Of a stretch of DNA of 64,000 bases, positions 21,766-31,882 are shown in pieces. Source of the DNA: Phytophthora sp. 'mugwort'. Its lineage: Eukaryota; Oomycota; Peronosporomycetes; Peronosporales; Peronosporaceae. The translations under genes and the position numbers were made by a program. Location: assembly GCA_033558025.1 (NCBI GenBank), contig JAUCEF010000011.1, forward strand, positions 3,100,001-3,164,000. The letters run 5' to 3'. Each line of letters begins with the position of its first letter. Position 1 is the first letter of the stretch. Below the pieces are notes generated by a model. The model saw only the letters and a program-made list of their open reading frames with translations, was not told the DNA's origin and did no database searches.

Positions 21766-22745
21766 ATTCGCTACCCACTTCGATGATGATTCTGCCTTAA
21801 GCATGGTTCGACATCTGCAGCTTAATAGCGTTCACGACCTTCTCGAACGGGTGTACGGAGTCAATGACGGGCTTCACCTGACCGCCTCGACCAGCTTCGT
21901 CAGACTCTGCAAGTCTGCTGGAGTCGGGTGCAAGTAGAGCTGATGGAATGTCGCGCCGATGGAAGACTCCATGGGTTTCAGACCCATACTTATGGTCACA
22001 AGCTTGCCGCTGTTCTGCTTCAGCACCTTCTGGGCGTCTGTGGCCCACGATTCAGGCTCCACGCCGCAATCGTATATAACATCCACGGAATGCTCCGCAA
22101 GGACGGCGCCCCACTTGTCTGACGTGTAGTCGACAACCTGGTCGGCCTCGAGGGACTTGACCAGCTCTTTGTTGCGAGGGCTGGCCGTGGTGATGACTTC
22201 AGCGCCAAGGGACTTTGCGATTTGAATGCCGAACTGGCCGGTGGCGCTGCTGCCGCCCAGAATGAGCACACGCTGGCCGCCTCCAGCTTTCCGAGGTTGC
22301 TGATTGCCTGGTAGCTGGTCAAACCTGCCATAGGCACTCCCGCAGCTTCGTTGAACGTCAGGTTGCTCGGCTTGTGCGCCAAATACTTGGCATTAATTGC
22401 AAAGTGTTCCCCGAAGCCACCGCCAGCGGTGATGTCGGGCGTGACGTATACGGCATCACCAATCTTGAGACCACGGACATCACCGCTACCAACCTCAACC
22501 ACGATGCCAGCCGTATCGATGCCCATTCGAAACGGGTTCTCTGCAGTCGGCGCCGTCGGCAGTAAACGGCTCCAAAGAGAAGCAGCTTGTAGTCGAGCAG
22601 GTTGATGGCAGCGCTGACGACCTTGACGCGCACCTGGGTGGGCTCCAATGCCTTTTGCGTGACCTCAGTGTTCAGCTTGGCTTCCTTGAGCACATCGCCG
22701 CAGTTCGAACTCGAAGGCCTGGAACGTCGTGGGGATGTTGATCAT
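21766..22745 (-). pseudogene. Dead copy of the MDR oxidoreductase
   Basis: Starts at ATG 22745 (MINIPTTFQAFEF, nearly the start of the live gene at 16917), then a small deletion shifts the frame (the region after EFE should read ARYSDVLKE). Later segments lie in different frames: KALEPTQVRVKVVSAAINLLD; GIVVEVGSGDVRGLKIGDAV; MLILGGSSATGQFGIQIAK (22269 on); QVVDYTSDKW; and the tail PVIDSVHPFEKVVNAIKLQ. A TAA at 21797-21799 replaces the codon after SNHA. Similarity to the live gene runs from end to end, so it is a duplicate that decayed in place, not a fragment. Confidence 0.85.
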
Positions 22746-23282
22746 TGTTGGATGTTGACCATTGTTGGTAATCTTGGGGGGCTTGGAAGGGGTGACTTGT
22801 TGTCAACGAGTATATTAAACAAGTGAGTGAACCATGACCGAACCCGAATTCTGGAGCTCTAAAGAGGGCAACACACGGCTCTTATTAACTTGAAGAGCAC
22901 GCAATCTGAAGGTGGACATCAAATGATCACTACGTTGTGAACAAATCCGAGCTTGACTCCAGGCGTCCGCAATCGACGAGAGCCCTCACAGTACCTCGTG
23001 ATCTATTATAGCGAGGGAGCACGGTGATTGATATTAAATACACCACGCAATCGCGCTCTACAAACGCAAGCTTTTCACGCAATATTATGGCGACACAGGC
23101 TTTATTAATAGTACCGTAAATGGCAGAAGTATGGAATCATCACTGGGAGGACATTAACATATGTATACCGTATACAATTATTTTCATCCAATTACGTAGT
23201 GGGAATATTATAGCTACCGTTGATTGGCTAAAATACTTCCATTCGACAAACAAAGCACTATTCGAGCTGCAAGACCAGAACA
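22746..23282. other. Gene-free stretch
   Basis: 5' flank of the dead MDR copy and of LSM2 (divergent). No coding unit or motif recognised. Confidence 0.45.
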
Positions 23283-23732
23283 ATGGTACCGCGTCGCCTT
23301 GTCTCTCCAGCGTGTGTCTTGCCCTATTAACCCTCCCTTTCCTCCTTCGTTAATGTGTGTCTGCAGCTCTTATACTCGTTCTTCAAGACGCTGGTCGGTA
23401 AGGAGGTGGCCGTGGAGCTCAAGAACGATGTGGCGCTCATGGGCGTGCTCGACTCGGTGGATCAGTATCTTAACATAAAGTTGCTCAACGTGTCGGTCGT
23501 AGAAGGCGACAAATTCCCTCAGCTGGTACCATACAAAACTCCAGTCTGTTTATTCTCCTCACGCCTTACTACAAGCATCTAATTCGTGGTGTATTAACTG
23601 CAGATGAACATGAAGAACTGCTTCATCCGCGGAAGCTCCATCCGCTACGTGCAGATCCCCGCCGGAGAAGTGGACACGGAGCTGCTACAGGACGCGACGC
23701 GTCGCGAGGCCACCGCGAACAAACAGACGTAG
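23283..23732 (+). CDS. LSM2: U6 snRNA-associated Sm-like protein LSm2
   Basis: Three exons: 23283-23285 (only the ATG), 23367-23525 and 23604-23732. The introns are 81 nt (GTACCG...CTGCAG) and 78 nt (GTACCA...CTGCAG). The 96-residue product reads MLLYSFFKTLVGKEVAVELK..., has the Sm1 motif (GVLDSVDQYLNIKL) and Sm2 motif (MKNCFIRGSSIRYVQIP), and ends with the LSm2-type EVDTELLQDATRREA. LSm2 is a ring member of the LSm2-8 complex on U6 snRNA and of cytoplasmic LSm1-7. The length equals that of other LSm2 proteins. The first exon is inferred because the downstream exon starts LLYSFFK, directly after the Met found in the family. Both donors deviate from GTRNGT. Confidence 0.85.
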
Positions 23733-23999
23733 AAGAGGTAGTTGGAGTATCATAATAGGACCAATTATTGGTTCGTTTGATTCACGAGGCCTCGCTGTCG
23801 CCTGCCACCTTCTTTGTCTGCCACTGAGTCGATGACTGGGGTTGTTCGACTGCAGCTTTAGAGAACGATCATGTCACACAGGGTCTACAGGACGATGTGA
23901 TGTGTGCTGGCGTCGGAAATGATGCAGCATTGAGACTCCCGCTTGCAGACATGGTAATGTTGTGGACGGGTTGCGATCTCCAGTCGTCTGTCCTCGAAA

Positions 24000-24472
24000 T
24001 CATCGAGCGATGATGATCTTGCGCTGAGCACGGTTCGACATTTGCAGCTTGATAGCGTCCCCGACCTACTCCAACGGGTGCGCGGAGTCAATAATGGGAT
24101 TCAGCTGACCAGCTTCGTCAAACTCTGCAAGTTTTCTGGAGTCAAGTGCAAGAAGAGCTGATCGCCGATGATTGCCTGGTAGTACGGCCACAATTTCTTC
24201 ACGTCCGGACCACGTCTGCCTTTGTGTATTAGGTCGAACTTGTTGAACTCAAGCACCCAATCCAGCACAGCGGCATGTGCTAGAGGTTGGGCAGTGACGA
24301 GTCCAGGTCGGATGAGTTCACGTAGCCCTTGAGAGCAGTAAAGGGCTCCCACGCGGTCATTTTTGCTTTGAGAAGGAGCCGTACTTGGTCTGCATCTTCT
24401 CCTGGTAGGCCACGGTCTGGTTATTGCGCATGAGGGCGTAGTGGCGGGACACCAGGGCGAGTCCTTGATTAT
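24000..24472 (-). pseudogene. Chimeric pseudogene: MIOX piece fused to MDR tail
   Basis: Read on the minus strand, about 24472-24173 derives from MIOX: the segment matching ALVSRHYALMRKNQTVAFQE, then the KTKYGSFS region with stops and shifts, then a jump that drops the whole metal-binding core, landing on LDWVLEFNKFDL and VKKLWPYYQAII. At about 24161-24172 the sequence switches, in frame, to the C-terminal part of the MDR protein (LFLHLTPENLQSLTKL, then AGQLNPIIDSAHPLE, a TAG, and AIKLQMSNRAQRKIIIAR, ending TGA 24000-24002). The joint lies in a shared ATCATCGGCGA-like stretch. It is non-functional: no start codon, internal stops, no catalytic residues. Confidence 0.8.
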
Positions 24473-25485
24473 CAATTTGACGAGTCGTTGAACTCCGTGC
24501 GGTTGGCCGGCGGCGGGTCTCTCATTCGAGACGTGCGTCATATTATGATGCATGAGGCCACATGCTGGTGGACAACGTCTGTTGACGTCGAGAGCTGGAA
24601 TACTGAGGCAGCAAGTTTTTGTCAACTTTGTTATGAGCGGTACACGAGTGCGCGTAGTTGAAGTTTAGTGTATCCATCCTGCTTTGACGCCGTGACGAGC
24701 AGAAGTGCAAGACCACATGTGCAGGTAGAGCAGCTTCAGTGATCGGCGATTGAGGGGTGAAGAAAGTCGACAGTGACGAAGTTCGACTCGCAGGTAAGAG
24801 GTAGTGACGGTGACTCCCGCAGTATCTGCAATCTGCAGTATGATGGTGGCCAATTGCGAATCAAGAACAAACCCGGCACAGCCAACTTCAAACACACATC
24901 GCGTGGAAAACCAGGCAATCCCGGGGCACATTGCGTGCGATACTGGAAGCAGGATCATCGCCATCCTGCTTGGACGAAATTGAAGTGCGCTCGATAAAAG
25001 AAACTCTACTAGATACAGCTACATAAAGACAAAGATAAGCGTCAAATGCGTTTAACGCATCTTTGTCTCTGCAACGACTACTAAAACAGTCCAGTTCGCC
25101 GACCTTGGCGCAAAGGCTGCCAATGGTTGCAAGTATATACACGCCCTCACGCATGAGAGCCAGGGTCACACTAGGCGAGTTAACAGCCTTTCCGACAATC
25201 GCAAGACAAAACAGAGCGGAAGATCTGGGTCAGCTTTCAACTTACTTTTTACTCCACATGAGGTTTGAACAGCCGTGCGACCTTTTTCAACCACTCATCT
25301 CGTATTAAAATATTGCAAATTTACTTAGCACGCCCGATGATTGGCGGAAAAGCGCGTAGGACCGCCAGAAGGAAGATTTGTCCGTTTCACAAACTGCAAC
25401 CTGAACACTGCAACTTCCTCCTCCCAATCGGACATCGCCGGATTTAGCACCTCCACCCATCCATCCGCCAGATTGGCGGCGCAGT
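24473..25485. other. Gene-free stretch
   Basis: Between the chimeric pseudogene and MIOX. Frames such as 24665-24964 minus have no family resemblance. Short similar patches (CATCCTGCTTTGACG near 24676 and CATCCTGCTTGGACG near 24964) hint at an old local duplication. Confidence 0.4.
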
Positions 25486-25498
25486 TCATTTCCCATTC
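25486..25498 (+). promoter_or_regulatory. Oomycete initiator-like element
   Basis: TCATTTCCCATTC core, about 57-70 bp upstream of the MIOX ATG. Confidence 0.5.
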
Positions 25499-25555
25499 TA
25501 CCGCCGACCCCACACACCTTCGCCAGCACACTACCCAACCGCACTACTGTCCACT

Positions 25556-26440
25556 ATGGCTGGAGACAAGGTCGTCGCGCAGAAGCAAACGCTTGGAGCC
25601 AGCGGCAAGGTCACCGCCGGTAAGGCCGAGGAGGAGTTCCGCAACTACAAAGACTCGGACCGACACGCACTCGTGTCCCGCCACTACGCGCTCATGCGCA
25701 AGAACCAGACCGTGGCCTTCCAGGAGAAGATGCAGACCAAGTACGGCTCCTTCTCGAATACAAAAATGACCGTATGGGAGGCCTTTACTGCTCTCAAGGG
25801 CTACGTGGACTCATCCGACCCGGACTCGTCACTGCCCAACCTCGAGCACATGCTACAGACCGCTGAGGGTATTCGCGCCGCCGGCCACCCGGACTGGTTC
25901 CAGCTTGTCGGCCTGCTGCACGACATGGGCAAGATCCAGTACCTCTGGGGCCACGCTGAGGACGGACAGGAGGGTACTGCCGACGGAGACCAGTGGGCGC
26001 TTGGCGGAGACACGTGGGTTGTGGGATGCAAGATCCCTGACTCCGTTGTCTTCCCAGAATACAACGCCTGCAACCCAGACATGAGTGATTCTCGCTACAA
26101 CACCGACTACGGCATGTACGAGCCCCACTGCGGCTTCAAGAACCTCAAGTTCGCCTGGGGTCATGACGAGTATCTGTACCAGATGCTTAAGTTCAACGAG
26201 ACCACCCTCCCGGAGGAGGGCCTCGCTATGATCCGCTACCACTCGTGCTATCCATGGCACAACAAGAAAGAGTACAAACATCTAATGAGCGAGGAGGATG
26301 AGGAACTGTTGGACTGGGTGCTCGAGTTCAATAAATTTGACCTTTACACAAAGGCAGACGTACGTCCGGACGTGAAGAAATTGTGGCCGTACTACCAGGC
26401 GATCATCGATAAGTACCTGCCTGGCGATCTGTCGTGGTGA
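25556..26440 (+). CDS. MIOX: Inositol oxygenase
   Basis: 294 residues, start MAGDKVVAQK. It oxidises myo-inositol with O2 to D-glucuronate using a di-iron centre in the cytosol. The metal-binding set of the MIOX HD-fold is visible: H111 (AAGHPDWF), H122-D123 (LVGLLHDMGK), the His in FAWGHDEYLYQML, the His in RYHSCYPWH, and the Asp in LEFNKFDLYTK. The ending PYYQAIIDKYLPGDLSW is a typical MIOX C-terminus. Length matches the family (about 285). Intact, single exon, GC-ending codons. A truncated inverted copy joined to an MDR tail lies 1.1 kb upstream on the other strand. Confidence 0.95.
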   Translation: MAGDKVVAQKQTLGASGKVTAGKAEEEFRNYKDSDRHALVSRHYALMRKNQTVAFQEKMQTKYGSFSNTKMTVWEAFTALKGYVDSSDPDSSLPNLEHMLQTAEGIRAAGHPDWFQLVGLLHDMGKIQYLWGHAEDGQEGTADGDQWALGGDTWVVGCKIPDSVVFPEYNACNPDMSDSRYNTDYGMYEPHCGFKNLKFAWGHDEYLYQMLKFNETTLPEEGLAMIRYHSCYPWHNKKEYKHLMSEEDEELLDWVLEFNKFDLYTKADVRPDVKKLWPYYQAIIDKYLPGDLSW

Positions 26441-26730
26441 GTCGTGCCTTACCAGCTCGCATAAAGACTGTTAGTAAATTTGAATCCCTACATCAATTCT
26501 CAAATATGAGATCCGTTACGTTTTACACTGATAGGGTTAGTTGTGAATTGCTGACTTTGTTGGTTTTACCCCAGCGTTGCTGCTCTGAAGTTCATCATAC
26601 TGAAGAATGCGCTTTCTTTCCATGCGACTATCTTAATATTGGTAGTCGGCAGAGTTCAGACTCTTATTCCTTTCAAATATTCACTATTAGGCGCGTAGTT
26701 CTTCAATCAATCATCTTTGAAATGTGTTAG

Positions 26731-26750
26731 ATATATATATATATATATAT
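26731..26750. repeat. (AT)10 microsatellite
   Basis: Ten AT units in the short convergent interval between MIOX and the PKA regulatory subunit (26441-26850), which otherwise holds no gene. Confidence 0.9.
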
Positions 26751-26850
26751 TGAGTTAAAAAGCTTAGCAGGGAGGTTCGTCCTGGCTGATCTCGTGCAGC
26801 TAGGCGAGCTCTCATGTATATCTACAGAATCGAGTGGGCTGTGTTGGCGT

Positions 26851-27966
26851 TCAGTTGTGCTCGGTGATTCGTGGTGCGTTCATATAAAGCTCGTAAAGGT
26901 CAGCACGTTTGCGCAGATGCTCCTGCATGGGGCCTAGCAGACGCTTGAAGGTGGCTCGATCCAGCACAAGGAGCTTGGTCTTGCGCATGGCTGTGACAGT
27001 GGCCTGACGCACGTCGTCATGGATAAGCGCGAGCTCGCCGAAGAAGTCACCGGCTCCTAATCTGGCTGACACTTCCTCTCCTCCACGTGTACACTTCACC
27101 TCGCCGTCTGCAATAATATAGAAATCGTCTCCTCTGGAACCCTCTGTCAGAATAATATCTCCAGACCCCACAAACTGTACGCGCAAGGCGTCCGCCACTG
27201 TCATTTTCTCATAGCTCGACAATGTCGAGAAGATTGGCACTTGGCCCAGGAAATCCAAGTAAAGAGCTCGCTGTTGCATGGTCGTGGCCATCAGTACGCG
27301 CTTGAAGGTCACTCGGTCCAATGACCAGCACTCTACGGGCGTCTTCGCGCACACTGTCGCAGCTCTTGGGGAGTCGTAGAGCAATGCCAACTCACCGAAA
27401 AAGTTGCGCGGTGACGTGGCGCACACCTCCCCGACGACTCGGTCGTTGACCAAGACGTCGCACACACCGCTGTCCAAGATAAAGAACCTGTCTCCGCCGA
27501 CGTCCCCCTGTGTCACGACATCCACGCCGACGTCCACCGCGACGTACTTCATGGCGTCCACCAGCACCTGCAGCGTATCTTCAGGTATATTTGCAAAGAG
27601 CAGGTTGCGCCGCACGGAGCGACGGATGGACTCAGCTTCCTGCGTGCTCTTCGGGTTCACAGGTGGCGTCCACTGCTCATTGGGAGGGGGCACGAAGGAC
27701 GACACAACGGAACGGCGGTGGGAGCTGGCGTAGCCCAGGCGCGCCGAGATGGCGCCAAAGTCCACCTCGGCGTCGCTGTCACTGGCAGAGGACGGCGCGT
27801 CCTCTTCCTCGGTCGCCTCGTCCTCCGAGTCGGACAGCTCGGCGCCCTTGCGGTCCGAGCGCTGCGTCTTAAGCCGCTTCTTCCTGGCTGAGAGTTCGGC
27901 CTCGTCGGCGTCCCGGGCCTTACTATCGGCCGGTACGTGCTTATCGCCGCAGTCCTTGGCGGGCAT
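26851..27966 (-). CDS. cAMP-dependent protein kinase regulatory subunit-like protein
   Basis: 371 residues. The first 110 are charged and disordered with an acidic patch (SDSEDEATEEED). The inhibitor-type site SHRRSVVSS (R84-R85-S86) has Ser at the phospho-acceptor position, the substrate-like (RII) form. Two cyclic-nucleotide-binding domains follow (about 118-235 and 240-358), each with a phosphate-binding cassette: FGELALLYDSPRAATV (R201) and FGELALIHDDVRQATV (R320). The arginine needed for cyclic-nucleotide phosphate binding is present in both. No dimerisation/docking helix bundle is seen at the N-terminus, so AKAP anchoring of the animal kind is unlikely. Convergent with MIOX and divergent from the USP gene. 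Confidence 0.88.
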   Translation of the reverse strand: MPAKDCGDKHVPADSKARDADEAELSARKKRLKTQRSDRKGAELSDSEDEATEEEDAPSSASDSDAEVDFGAISARLGYASSHRRSVVSSFVPPPNEQWTPPVNPKSTQEAESIRRSVRRNLLFANIPEDTLQVLVDAMKYVAVDVGVDVVTQGDVGGDRFFILDSGVCDVLVNDRVVGEVCATSPRNFFGELALLYDSPRAATVCAKTPVECWSLDRVTFKRVLMATTMQQRALYLDFLGQVPIFSTLSSYEKMTVADALRVQFVGSGDIILTEGSRGDDFYIIADGEVKCTRGGEEVSARLGAGDFFGELALIHDDVRQATVTAMRKTKLLVLDRATFKRLLGPMQEHLRKRADLYELYMNAPRITEHN

Positions 27967-28846
27967 TCTGATGGTATTTGAGTCGCGGATTATCAGGTGC
28001 TTGGCTTAGAGTGGGGGAGAGCTCGAATGGCCTCCGCTAGGTCGCGACGCTTTGGCCTTGTTCTTCCTCGTGCTTGTCGCACGGATCTTGTTCTTCTTCA
28101 CGTTCTGAGGCGTGCGTATATACTGGAATCAAGTGGTTTTTGATGGGCTCATCTTGGTGATAAGATCGCTGGCGTGGCGACGCTTCGCCAGCCTATCAGC
28201 GAGCGAGAGTTTTAGGTATGAGAGGAGTTTTTTTTAGCGCTGTTGAAGATGGCTGACAAACGCGATGGACCTACCTGGTATATTAATAGTAATGCAGAGA
28301 TTGACACACAAGTTGCAGGCTACAACTTGGAGCATGCAAGTGTAAGCAAATGTTTAGTACTGTAGGTACAGTAGGTTGTGGTCGATAGCGGCGGCCGGAT
28401 CTTCTGTATGGCCGTTCTGGTGTCGCATCACCGCGATCAGGTTGGTCAATGGCGTGCGTGGCATGAGTCAGTGCTGACGCCAGTCGCTAAGCAGGTCACG
28501 ATGGCGATGATCACGTGCTCTACCTTGCCATTGTACCTGGTAGCACCGCACACTCGTGTGATTTCAGGCAAGCATCCTGGTTATCGATTGAAGTGCTCCT
28601 AGTTAAGGTAATGGTTGCCTGTTCAAGCTCACAGTGAACTAAACTGCCCAGCTCGACGTACAGTGCATTGAAATTGAAGTTGAAGTCAGACGATCAAATG
28701 TAGCCATTTGATCGTCCCTACTACACAGCATAACCCTACACTATAGAATCTCCAATCGCACTTAATCGAACATCATACCGCAAGCGAAAAGAACCAAGCG
28801 CGCCAGCAGCTCCGCGCTCCAGCTCCCCGCCGTCTTCCTGGCCGCC
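27967..28846. other. Divergent intergenic region
   Basis: Separates the divergent PKA-R and USP genes. No gene recognised. It includes a perfect hairpin at 28689-28716. Confidence 0.5.
28689..28716. repeat. Perfect 12-bp stem with TAGC loop
   Basis: GACGATCAAATG, TAGC, then the exact complement CATTTGATCGTC. It lies about 130 bp before the USP start codon. It could be a binding site or a tiny inverted repeat; function unknown. Confidence 0.75.
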
Positions 28847-31530
28847 ATGGGAGCCGAGAAGAGCTGCCGCCACGTTGGCCAGGCCGTGCGACTGCCCGAG
28901 TTCCGCCGTGAGCTCAAGAAGCGCTCGCAGCTGCACTGTGAGGTTCGTTATTCCTCCCTACTTCATCCACTTCTTTCCTAACGTAACCGACCATTTACCT
29001 GACAATTATGATCGTTTACATACGTTAAAACAAAGGGATGCAATGCGCCTTCAAGCAGTCGCGCTGGAGCCGTTTCCCATCGGGTCCCAACGTCCCCCAT
29101 CGCGGCGGATCCAATGGCTACAGCGCTCAAGAGCTGGGAGGAACACGAAGAGGCCACAGACCTGCTCGTGTGTGTAAGCTGTGGCTTTGTAGGCTGCTTC
29201 AGCGACGGCCACTTCAGTCTCCACCTTCAGGTCCATCCCAAGCACTTTGTAGGACTCCAATTAGCCTCGAAAACCTTCTGGTGTGAGCCCTGCAACATGG
29301 ATATCCCCATTAACGTCCGACCTAAGGTCGAGAACGCTCGTCAGGACTTTTGTGACGCTGTGGACGAAATCGCAGCCAAAAAGAGACGACAAATCCGCAG
29401 TCAGATGCGCGTCCCGACAGCGTCTCAGACCGTCCTATCGCCGATTGCGACGCCCAATGGATCGGCCAACAACTTGCTCGCTCTAGACGCTCCTATGGAC
29501 ACGCCACCGGTGCCTAGAGACGTGCTGACACTCGATATGAAGACGAGAGAGAGTGTTACGGATGCTGAGACAGAACACGTCAATGGAGGACAGAGCAACG
29601 GTGTCGCATTGCTGAATATGCCGCTGAGAACGAAGGCGAGAGAGGATAAAATGCGACGGAAGCTACTGAAGACGACGATGAAGAGGGAGGAGATTACGAT
29701 CACAGGGACTGAGGGATCTGATGGAGACTGGCCAAACACAGTGCTGGGCTTTACGAATCTAGGCAACACGTGCTACTTTAATGCGTCCATGCAGGCTCTA
29801 CTCACAGCAACGCATTACTTTCCAGAGCACACTCACATCGAAGAGGTGCTCGAGACAAAGAACACACCGATCACTACGACCTTCACGTACGTCGAACCTG
29901 CTCATTTGTTGTGACTGGAGCTAGCTACTGACTGTTTTGATGCTGTTGACATAGAATGCTGCATGAGACTGTCAAGAAACGTGCACGTAAAGCCCTTGCT
30001 GGGGATTCGTCATTGGATAAACGTGGGAAAAGTAAGAGTAGTCGTTCACGCTCCGGTTCGTCTTCAGTGCTGACGGTGGCGCCATTGCTCAAGGAAATAC
30101 GCAACAAATTCTCGCAGTTCCGTGGACATTATCAACAAGACGCCCATGAGCTTTTTACTAGCTTTTTATGGTCTATTGATGAGGAAATGGATCCTCCGTT
30201 ACCTGCTTCTGAAGACCCAGCGACGAGCTCTTTAAAGACGGAGCCATGTGACAGTATTACAACCAGTAGTTGCAGTACTATCAGCTCTTCGGAACTACCG
30301 GATGATGATGAAGACTCTTGTCGTCGTAATGGGACGTGGCCTGAAGAAGACACGACGGATGGAGAGCAGACAGAAGAAGGAGAGCAGGAAACAGAGGAAG
30401 AAGGCACGGAAAGTGATGTTGACAGTCCCGAACTGGAAGAAACCAAACAAATCTTTGTCAAGACGGAGACGGGAGAAACCATCTCAATGCAAGTACCCAA
30501 GAGTGCGACAGTGAAGGACGTACAGCATTTATTAGCCAAGAGACTGAATCTTAAGGAAGAAGATATGATGCTGGACGCTTCCAAGGTGGAAACCCGCGCG
30601 ACGCTTTCGTCACGACCGTCTGCTGTGCTCCACGCGAGAGCTGAGAAGCGAAAGATCTACTCGAGACTAAATTTTACTCGGAATTTATTCGGAGGCGCTC
30701 TTACGACTGCGGTGACGTGCAAAGCGTGCGGTAAACGAACGGAGATTGTGGAGGATGCCTTTCATCTTAGTGTGTCTGTCCCGGATGGCCGCCATCATGA
30801 ACTGACGACACGTGAGTGCTTGGATAATTTTGTGAGTGAGACGCAGTTACTAGTGGAGGCAAACAATGGCTATGATTGCGAGAAATGTTCCCGTCAACCC
30901 AAGATGCGCAGCGTCGCAGGTCGTTTTATACGTAAAAAGCGACTTGGTTCCAATGCAGAACCAGAGATGGAGCTTGTCTTGCGGGATGCCTCGATGCAAC
31001 TCTTTGTATCAGCGCTACCTCGTGTCCTCGTCGTACATCTGAAACGTCTGGCACGTTCTCGTAAGATCACGCAGCATATTGCGTTCGATGAGAAGCTCGA
31101 TATGACGTCGTATGTAAGTGAGACGCTTCGTCAGGGCGGTGGAGACGCCAAGAAGCATTCCCTTTGCTATGAGCTGATCGCAGTGGTGGTACACATGGGG
31201 AACAAACGTTCAGGACACTATGTGGCATACGTTAGTCGTTCGCGTCGGCGTGAAGCGCTGGTGTTAGCTCGAGCACGCAATCGTCTCGTGTCAGAAGTAG
31301 GTGGAGCTGCGGTTCCAGAGCTATCAACGCCTAGGAACGACGATGGTCCAGCGCGAACGTGGTATTATGTCTCGGACACTGTCGTCAAGCGTGTGTCTTT
31401 GGAGCAGGTACTGCAATGTGAAGCGTATATGCTTTTCTACCAGCGTCGACCGAAAACATCCATGAAGACGTCGCCAAGTACGTCTCCTACAGCTGAGACT
31501 GTACGATCGTCAACAGAAACGTCACTATGA
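28847..31530 (+). CDS. Ubiquitin-specific protease with ZnF-UBP and internal ubiquitin-like segment
   Basis: Exons 28847-28942, 29036-29886 and 29955-31530; introns 93 nt (GTTCGT...AAAG) and 68 nt (GTACGT...ACATAG). The product is 840 residues. The ZnF-UBP at residues 1-110 is completed only by splicing: CRHVGQAV and LHCE from exon 1, GC from exon 2, then LLVCVSCGFVGC, the His ladder and FWCEPC. The USP core has the Cys box FTNLGNTCYFNASMQAL (C278), the YQQDAHELF box, a CxxC zinc pair (TCKACGKR, DCEKCS) and the His box KRSGHYVAYV (H737). Between Cys and His boxes is an acidic stretch and a ubiquitin-like piece, about 481-525 (IFVKTETGETISMQVP...). It resembles USP16/USP45 in overall plan and should remove ubiquitin from proteins, possibly in the nucleus. 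Confidence 0.88.
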
Positions 31531-31882
31531 AGCTTTGATCAGGGCCAGATCTTGAGGGGATACTCCAAGGTATAAGGCTATTCAATAGACCACACTGAGA
31601 GGGATGTTTGCATAGGTTCCAGTCACAAAACACAAGAATGAGCACCAGACGCTTGAGACAGACTGTGGGGCGGTATAGTCTTGTTGCTTGTGCTAACGCT
31701 TCCATTTTAATGTCACAGTTATGTCACAGATATTCCGGCCAAGAGCGTTTCAATTGTTTTTATTAGCTTTCTCATCTGTGCTAAGGAGTGTCTTTTCGTA
31801 GAGCACAAATACGTTCAGTTTGATAGTCGAGAGGGGCTAGTGGAGCGTGTCGGTCGGCTCTGTGGTGATTGAGCAAGAAATT

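Noticed and set aside
29036..29286. Translation start of the USP at the in-frame ATG 29114
   Set aside because: It would cut the zinc finger; the exon at 28847 with a strong start context supplies the missing Cys/His ligands.
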